Source: JBGPJM01 sp041485385 (GTDB taxonomy: Bacteria; Planctomycetota; Phycisphaerae; Phycisphaerales; UBA1924). Taken from it: a DNA stretch of 10,146 nucleotides. The stretch spans positions 1 through 10,146 of the forward strand of contig JBGPJM010000186.1 of the NCBI GenBank assembly GCA_041485385.1. The letters run 5' to 3'. The position numbers were made by a program, and so were the translations under genes. Positions 6,385 to 10,146 of this stretch are shown here, piece by piece; positions within the stretch are counted from its first letter, which is position 1, and each line of letters begins with the position of its first letter. Below the pieces are notes generated by a model. The model worked only from the letters and a program-made list of their open reading frames with translations. It did no database searches and was not told the DNA's origin.

Positions 6385-7935
6385 TTACTTCGTCGCCTCG
6401 ACGGTGATCTTCAGCTTGCCCAAGGACGGCGCCAGCGCCACCAGCGTGTTCTGCGTCTGGCCGTCGCCCAGCGCCGAGGTCGCCAGCACGATGTGGGTCG
6501 CATCGAACGGCGTGCCCTCCGGGAGCGTGCCGTCCAGGTCGACCCAGGTCTTCTTTCCGTCCACCTCCAGGATCGCCTGCGCCCACATGTGGTACCCGAA
6601 GATCGCCTCGCGCCCGGCGAACGAGTCGGCGTAGATCAGCCCCGAGGCCACACGGGCCGGGATGCCGTCGGCCCGCAGCATCGCGCAGAGCAGGACGCCG
6701 TGCTCGGAGCAGTCCCCCGCTTTGGTCTGCGCCACCTCGGAGGCCGTCGCGAACCCGACGGCCAGGTCCTTCTTGCTTATGTAGTTGTAGACGTACCGGC
6801 GCATCGCCTCTGCCCGGGCCGCCTTGCCCCCGCCCTCGGCGCCCGCCCCCCCTCCGCCCGCACTGGTCGCGGTCTTCACCAGCTCCTGGATCCGCGGGTC
6901 CGCCGCGTTCACCATGGACGAGGACGCGAGGTACTCCTTGTCGCCGGCCTCGCTCTCGGGCGCCGGCGCGGGTGACGCCAGATCAACGCGGACCCGCACC
7001 TGGCTCTCGCTGAGGCGCTCCGCCCTCTGCACCGACGTGCCGGGCACGTCCAGCAGCTTGTCGCCCGGGGTCGCGAGCAGGAACGTCGCGGCCTTCAGCC
7101 GCCGGGCCCCCGCGATCGGCCGGTCCGGCTTCACCAGAGTGCTCACGAGCAGCTCGGGCGGGTCGATCTTCAGCATCGCCAGGTCATGGTCCGCCAGCAG
7201 CACGACCATCTTGATCCCGCCCAGGTCGGCCTCGGTGCGGATGGGGATCCCCTTCTCGTCCACGTCCTCGACCACCTCGACGCCGGGCTGGGTGTCCAGC
7301 GTGCTCCGCCACTTCACCGCCGGGATCGTCCGTCCCACCGCTTCCACGTCTTCCTGTCCCTCGATCTTGTGCGTCGCGACGCTCACCCGCGGCGCCTCCA
7401 GCGGGTCCATCGAGCGCACCACGATCTCCTTCGCCCCCGCCTGCAGCCTCTTCATCACGAAGTCGCCCGCCTGCGCGGGCGTGAGCCACGCCCCCTCGGG
7501 GGCCGCGGCCGTCGTTTCGGTCTTCTTCCCGTTCTGCTCCGAAACGATCCGGATCTTGTCCCCCTCGAAGAAGTAGTCCGTCGTCACGGGTAGCGTCCCC
7601 ATCTGCTCGACCTTCTTCATGGAGACCGGCTTGCCCGCGCCGGTCTCGACCGACTCGCCGCGCATGGCGATCTGCACCCCCTGTGGGCCGCGCCCGACCT
7701 CGATGTGCATCTCCGTCATCGTCAGCACGCGGTCCCCCTCGGTCTTCTGCGTGGTGTGCATCCACCCCGCCCGCTTGCCGCTCAGCTCCAGGACGTACCA
7801 CAGATCGTGGTCGTCGCCGCGCCCACCCACGCCCCCGGCCCGCGCCCGCGGGGCCAGCAAGGCCACGAGCAGCGCGGCCACCAGCGCCGCGGCCCATCCA
7901 CTCCCGATCACCGACCTGCCACGCTGGTCTCGCAC
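6385..7935 (-). CDS. Exported transglutaminase-like (papain-fold) domain protein
   Basis: Predicted 516-residue protein. Seen: a signal peptide with basic start, a hydrophobic core (residues 12-28, SGWAAALVAALLVALLA) and a PRARAGG cleavage region. An all-purpose soluble region (about 40-340) follows, with repeated K/E-rich beta-like segments and no family that I recognise. Then come an acidic Pro/Glu linker (320-335), a Gly/Ala-rich stretch (359-372) and a transglutaminase-core domain near the C-terminus. The likely catalytic triad is Cys409 in KAGDCSEHGVLL, His449 in GYHMWAQAIL and Asp468 in WVDLDGT. All three motifs are intact, so the domain should be active as a protease, amidase or cross-linker; its substrate is unknown. 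The GTG start at 7935 was chosen because AGGAG lies 7 bases upstream and it leaves a clean signal peptide. A TTG at 8007 would add 24 residues. It is first in a probable two-gene unit with nnrD. Confidence 0.85.
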   Translation of the reverse strand: MRDQRGRSVIGSGWAAALVAALLVALLAPRARAGGVGGRGDDHDLWYVLELSGKRAGWMHTTQKTEGDRVLTMTEMHIEVGRGPQGVQIAMRGESVETGAGKPVSMKKVEQMGTLPVTTDYFFEGDKIRIVSEQNGKKTETTAAAPEGAWLTPAQAGDFVMKRLQAGAKEIVVRSMDPLEAPRVSVATHKIEGQEDVEAVGRTIPAVKWRSTLDTQPGVEVVEDVDEKGIPIRTEADLGGIKMVVLLADHDLAMLKIDPPELLVSTLVKPDRPIAGARRLKAATFLLATPGDKLLDVPGTSVQRAERLSESQVRVRVDLASPAPAPESEAGDKEYLASSSMVNAADPRIQELVKTATSAGGGGAGAEGGGKAARAEAMRRYVYNYISKKDLAVGFATASEVAQTKAGDCSEHGVLLCAMLRADGIPARVASGLIYADSFAGREAIFGYHMWAQAILEVDGKKTWVDLDGTLPEGTPFDATHIVLATSALGDGQTQNTLVALAPSLGKLKITVEATK

Positions 7936-7942
7936 TGCTGAT

Positions 7943-7947
7943 CTCCT
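7943..7947 (-). promoter_or_regulatory. Ribosome binding site AGGAG fixing a GTG start
   Basis: On the minus strand AGGAG lies 7 bases before GTG at 7935. The upstream alternative TTG at 8007 has no comparable site, so the shorter protein is preferred. Confidence 0.78.
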
Positions 7948-7967
7948 GGCCCCGAATACCCGGATCA

Positions 7968-7973
7968 AGCATA
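7968..7973 (-). promoter_or_regulatory. Possible -10 element TATGCT for the transglutaminase-like / nnrD unit
   Basis: On the minus strand TATGCT lies 32 bases before the GTG start, in the divergent gap. It matches four of six TATAAT positions. I see no convincing -35 at the usual distance, so this is only a candidate. Confidence 0.25.
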
Positions 7974-8031
7974 CCTCGCCGGCCGATCCCGGATTCCCCG
8001 CCACCAACGGGTGCGGGCGTGCTCGGTCGCG

Positions 8032-8061
8032 TTGAGGTCAGCCGAGTTTTCGCCCTACCGT
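8032..8061 (+). promoter_or_regulatory. Possible promoter of the tatD-family gene, implying a leaderless mRNA
   Basis: TTGAGG (8032-8037) and TACCGT (8056-8061) are 18 bases apart and weakly match -35 and -10 consensus. A start of transcription 6-7 bases later would fall on the GTG at 8067. No ribosome binding site precedes that GTG, which fits a leaderless transcript. The consensus match is poor. Confidence 0.25.
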
Positions 8062-8066
8062 CCGGC

Positions 8067-8864
8067 GTGCTCGACACCCACTGCCACCTCACGTTTCCCG
8101 ATTTCCAGGGGCGCATCGACGCCGAGCTGGCCGAGGCCGGCGCCGCCGGCGTCACCGGGGCCATCACGATCTCGACGACCACGGACGATTGCCTGGAGGC
8201 CCTGGCTCTCGCGCGCGCCCACGGCAACCTCTGGTGCACTTCGGGCGTGCACCCGCTGCATTCGCACGAGGGCCCGCACGCGTGGGCGAAACTCCGGACG
8301 GTGGCGCTCGATCCGCGGTGTGTCGCGTGGGGTGAGCTGGGGCTGGACAACCACTACGACGAGCCGGCGCGGGACGTGCAGCACACGGTCCTGGACGAGC
8401 AGCTCGCGTTCATCGAATCCTGCCGCACAGACGCCGCTCGCCCCATCGACCTGCCCGTCGTCCTGCACTGCCGCGAGGCGTTCGACGACCTGCTCCCGAT
8501 CTTGCGCCGGACGCGCCTGGACCCGGCGCGGTTCGTCTTCCACTGTTTCACCGGGACACCCGCCGACGTGCGCAAGTGCCTGGACTTCGGCGCCATGATC
8601 TCGTTCACCGGCGTCGTCACCTACCGCAACGCCGCGGACGTCCGCGAGGCCGCGACGCTGGTCCCGCTCGATCGCATCATGGTCGAGACCGACGCCCCGT
8701 ACCTCTCCCCCGAGCCGTACCGCGGCAAGCGCCCCTGCCGTCCGGCGTGGGTCCGCCATACCGCCGAGGCGCTGGCCTCGCTGCGGGGCGAGCCGTTCGA
8801 CGCGTTCCACCGGGCCATCAACCGCAACACCGAGCGGTTCTTCGGCATCGCCGATGTCCAGTGA
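8067..8864 (+). CDS. TatD-family metal-dependent hydrolase (nuclease-type)
   Basis: Cytoplasmic TIM-barrel hydrolase of the TatD/YcfH family. Members are metal-dependent DNases, with 3'-5' exonuclease or AP-endonuclease-like activity reported for some. It has 265 residues, the normal family length. Metal ligands and signatures seen: DTHCHL with His5 and His7, GVHPLHSHE (60-68), GELGLD with Glu90, VLHCREAFDDLL with His134, FHCFTG with His159, and ETDAPYLSPEPYRGKRPCRP with Asp209. All expected metal-binding residues are present. Glu90's motif is followed by NHYD, where many members have a Tyr-Tyr. The start was set at GTG 8067, which puts the DxHCH motif at residue 3 as usual. A GTG at 8019 would add 16 residues. 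It is divergent from the transglutaminase-like gene and upstream of lgt by 130 bases. Exact substrate is not predictable. Confidence 0.92.
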   Translation: MLDTHCHLTFPDFQGRIDAELAEAGAAGVTGAITISTTTDDCLEALALARAHGNLWCTSGVHPLHSHEGPHAWAKLRTVALDPRCVAWGELGLDNHYDEPARDVQHTVLDEQLAFIESCRTDAARPIDLPVVLHCREAFDDLLPILRRTRLDPARFVFHCFTGTPADVRKCLDFGAMISFTGVVTYRNAADVREAATLVPLDRIMVETDAPYLSPEPYRGKRPCRPAWVRHTAEALASLRGEPFDAFHRAINRNTERFFGIADVQ

Positions 8865-8917
8865 GACCGGTGAATCCGTTGACGACCGCTTCCCCATGCC
8901 GGGGGATTCCCCCGTCG

Positions 8918-8933
8918 CCCAGTCCCCCAGTCC
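8918..8933. repeat. Two-copy tandem repeat CCCAGTCC in the tatD-lgt gap
   Basis: CCCAGTCC occurs twice head to tail. The 130-base gap (8865-8994) also holds CGGGGG/CCCCCG with loop ATT (8900-8905 with 8909-8914), and is otherwise C-rich. There is no T-tract, so no intrinsic terminator is visible and read-through into lgt is possible. Confidence 0.5.
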
Positions 8934-8994
8934 CGCCAGCTCTCCGCGGGCGATTCCCATCCCCCGCGCGCCCCCCGCCTCTCGCCGGTGAACA

Positions 8995-10116
8995 ATGCCG
9001 CCGATGATCCTCGCCGCCTGGCTCCACACCCTCAGCCCCTTCCTCGTGCGCTTCAGCGACTCGCTGGGGCTGCGCTGGTACGGAATGGCCTACCTGGCCG
9101 GGTTCCTTGTCGGGTTCCTGCTCCTGCGGGCGCTGTCGCGCCGCGGTCTCACCCCGATCCCGCTGGACCGTGTCGACCACGCCATCATGTGGCTCATCGG
9201 CGGCGTGCTCGTCGGCGGACGCCTCGGATACGTGCTCATCTACGACCGCGCCCTGCTGTGGACGATGACCGATTCGTTTCCGTGGTGGAACCTCCTGGCC
9301 ATCAACAAGGGAGGCATGGCCAGCCACGGCGGCATGATCGGCGCGGCGGTGGCCGCGTGGCGGATCTCCCGCGGCTGGACGGAGCCGGACGGCGCGAGGG
9401 TCGGCGCTTGCCCGCCCCTGCACGTCATGGACCTCACCTGCATGCTGGCCCCCTGCGGCCTGTTCTTCGGGCGGATCGCCAACTTCGTCAACGGCGAGCT
9501 GCTGGGCAAGGTCGTCTCCCCGCCGGGAACAGAAGGGCCGTGGTGGTCCGTGCAGTTCCCCCAGGAGCTCCGCGGCTGGGACAGCCCCGGCGTCCGCGAT
9601 GTTCACTCGCACGCCCCCGATCTCTCCGCCCAGCAGCAGTCGCAGCTCAGCGAGCTCGTCCACTCCGTCGCGTTGCCGGGCGATTCCTTCGCCGATGCGC
9701 TCGAACGGATCATCCAGCACGCCGCGAGGTACGCCGGCCAGCTCAAGCCGCTCCTCTCGTCGCGTCATCCCTCGCAGATCTACCAGGCGGTGGCGGAAGG
9801 CCTCGTCGTCGGCGCGATCGTGTGGGCGGCGGCCGCGCGCCCGCGGAAGCCCGGCGTCGTCGGCGCGGTGTTCCTCATCTCCTACGGCGCGCTCCGGATC
9901 GTCACCGAGTTCGTCCGTCTCCCCGACGCCCAGTTCGATGTCGGCCGGCCGCTGGGCCTCAGCCGCGGGCAATGGCTCTCGGCCGCGATGGTCGCGGCCG
10001 GCGCCTGCGTGCTCGCGTGGGCCTCGCGCCGCAACGTCCCCAGGCTCGGTGGATGGCGCACGCCCACGGCGACGTCCCCGGCACGCGCCCCTTCTGGCCC
10101 GGCGATCAACCCATGA
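8995..10116 (+). CDS. lgt: Prolipoprotein diacylglyceryl transferase, with enlarged loop and C-terminal tail
   Basis: Inner-membrane enzyme that transfers diacylglycerol from phosphatidylglycerol to the lipobox Cys of prolipoproteins, the first step of lipoprotein maturation. Seen: several hydrophobic segments, LRWYGMAYLAGFLVGF (26-41), GGVLVGGRLGYVLIYD (69-84), GGMASHGG (106-113) with the essential-type His111, and the family signature GRIANFVNGELLG (159-171) with Arg160, Asn163, Asn166 and Glu168. Then come RHPSQIYQ (257-264) and GALRIVTEF (298-306) with Arg301. The protein is 373 residues, against about 290 in E. coli. The excess is a polar loop at about 176-256, rich in Gln and Ser, plus a basic/Pro-rich cytoplasmic-type tail after 344. 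ATG 8995 is preferred over ATG 9004 because a weak GGTG lies just upstream. Its TGA overlaps the next ATG. Confidence 0.95.
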   Translation: MPPMILAAWLHTLSPFLVRFSDSLGLRWYGMAYLAGFLVGFLLLRALSRRGLTPIPLDRVDHAIMWLIGGVLVGGRLGYVLIYDRALLWTMTDSFPWWNLLAINKGGMASHGGMIGAAVAAWRISRGWTEPDGARVGACPPLHVMDLTCMLAPCGLFFGRIANFVNGELLGKVVSPPGTEGPWWSVQFPQELRGWDSPGVRDVHSHAPDLSAQQQSQLSELVHSVALPGDSFADALERIIQHAARYAGQLKPLLSSRHPSQIYQAVAEGLVVGAIVWAAAARPRKPGVVGAVFLISYGALRIVTEFVRLPDAQFDVGRPLGLSRGQWLSAAMVAAGACVLAWASRRNVPRLGGWRTPTATSPARAPSGPAINP

Positions 10117-10146
10117 ACATCCTCGTCACCGGCGCCGCCGGCTATA
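10113..10146 (+). CDS. Start of an NAD-dependent epimerase/dehydratase (3' end cut by the window)
   Basis: Eleven codons are visible: MNILVTGAAGY. This is the classic first strand and Gly-rich turn (G-A-A-G-Y, part of GxxGxxG) of the extended short-chain dehydrogenase family, such as GalE, RmlB or other sugar-nucleotide epimerases/dehydratases. The start overlaps the lgt stop as ATGA, which suggests translational coupling. No ribosome binding site is obvious. The exact enzyme cannot be named from this fragment. Confidence 0.72.
   Translation, partial: MNILVTGAAGY

Noticed and set aside
6311..6586. Small minus-strand frame whose stop overlaps the nnrD start
   Set aside because: It lies out of frame inside the transglutaminase-like coding sequence, and its product is Gly/Arg-rich. 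The ATGA overlap with nnrD is coincidental.
5578..6975. 465-codon + strand open frame across nnrD and the transglutaminase-like gene
   Set aside because: It is antisense to two genes with clear catalytic motifs, and its translation is compositionally biased with no domain.
7936..8007. TTG start at 8007 for the transglutaminase-like protein
   Set aside because: No ribosome binding site precedes it, and it would bury the signal peptide behind 24 extra residues. GTG 7935 has AGGAG at 7 bases.
8900..8914. Hairpin CGGGGG/CCCCCG as a terminator after the TatD-family gene
   Set aside because: The stem is only 6 bp with a 3-base loop and is followed by TCGCCC rather than a T-tract.
8818..9972. 384-codon minus-strand frame opposite lgt
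   Set aside because: The protein is Arg/Gly/Glu-rich with no motif; the + strand carries the full Lgt signature set.
1..10146. CRISPR array, tRNA, rRNA, insertion sequence or prophage signals
   Set aside because: No regularly spaced direct repeats, no cloverleaf or rRNA segments that I could recognise, and no transposase, integrase or phage structural motifs in any plausible frame.

Overview
The window looks like ordinary chromosome of a high-G+C bacterium (roughly 70% G+C by eye). The best guess is a planctomycete, possibly class Phycisphaerae. That guess rests on the proline- and arginine-rich coding style, weak or GTG starts, a large pilin-like gene full of Asp-rich loops, and an enlarged Lgt. 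It is an inference from gene style, not from a marker gene. I see no rRNA, tRNA, IS element, integrase, phage gene or CRISPR array.

Region 1 (2-5322, + strand) is a type II secretion / type IV pilus-type assembly locus. It holds the C-terminal half of a GspF/PilC inner-membrane platform protein, a GspI/PilV-like minor pseudopilin, a 983-residue PilX/GspK-like protein with calcium-binding-type loops, and a GspJ/PilW-like minor pseudopilin. The last two overlap (TGATG). The run ends in a good stem-loop plus T-tract terminator at 5292-5322. The three small genes probably form the tip-initiating complex, and the platform protein would drive their assembly. The very large middle protein is the most interesting object in the window.

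Region 2 (5322-7935, - strand) is a convergent two-gene unit. A periplasmic or exported transglutaminase-like protein is followed by a stand-alone ADP/ATP-dependent NAD(P)H-hydrate dehydratase (NnrD) that repairs damaged nicotinamide cofactors. A GTG start with a clear AGGAG sets the N-terminus of the transglutaminase-like protein and reveals its signal peptide.

Region 3 (8067-10146, + strand) is transcribed divergently from region 2. It holds a TatD-family metal-dependent hydrolase, then Lgt (prolipoprotein diacylglyceryl transferase) with an enlarged loop and a C-terminal tail. Overlapping the Lgt stop by ATGA are the first 11 codons of a Rossmann-fold NAD-dependent epimerase/dehydratase, cut by the window edge.

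Apart from the pseudopilin tip protein, the gene content is conserved housekeeping. The novel aspects are domain architecture and local regulatory structure, not a clearly new defence or mobile system.
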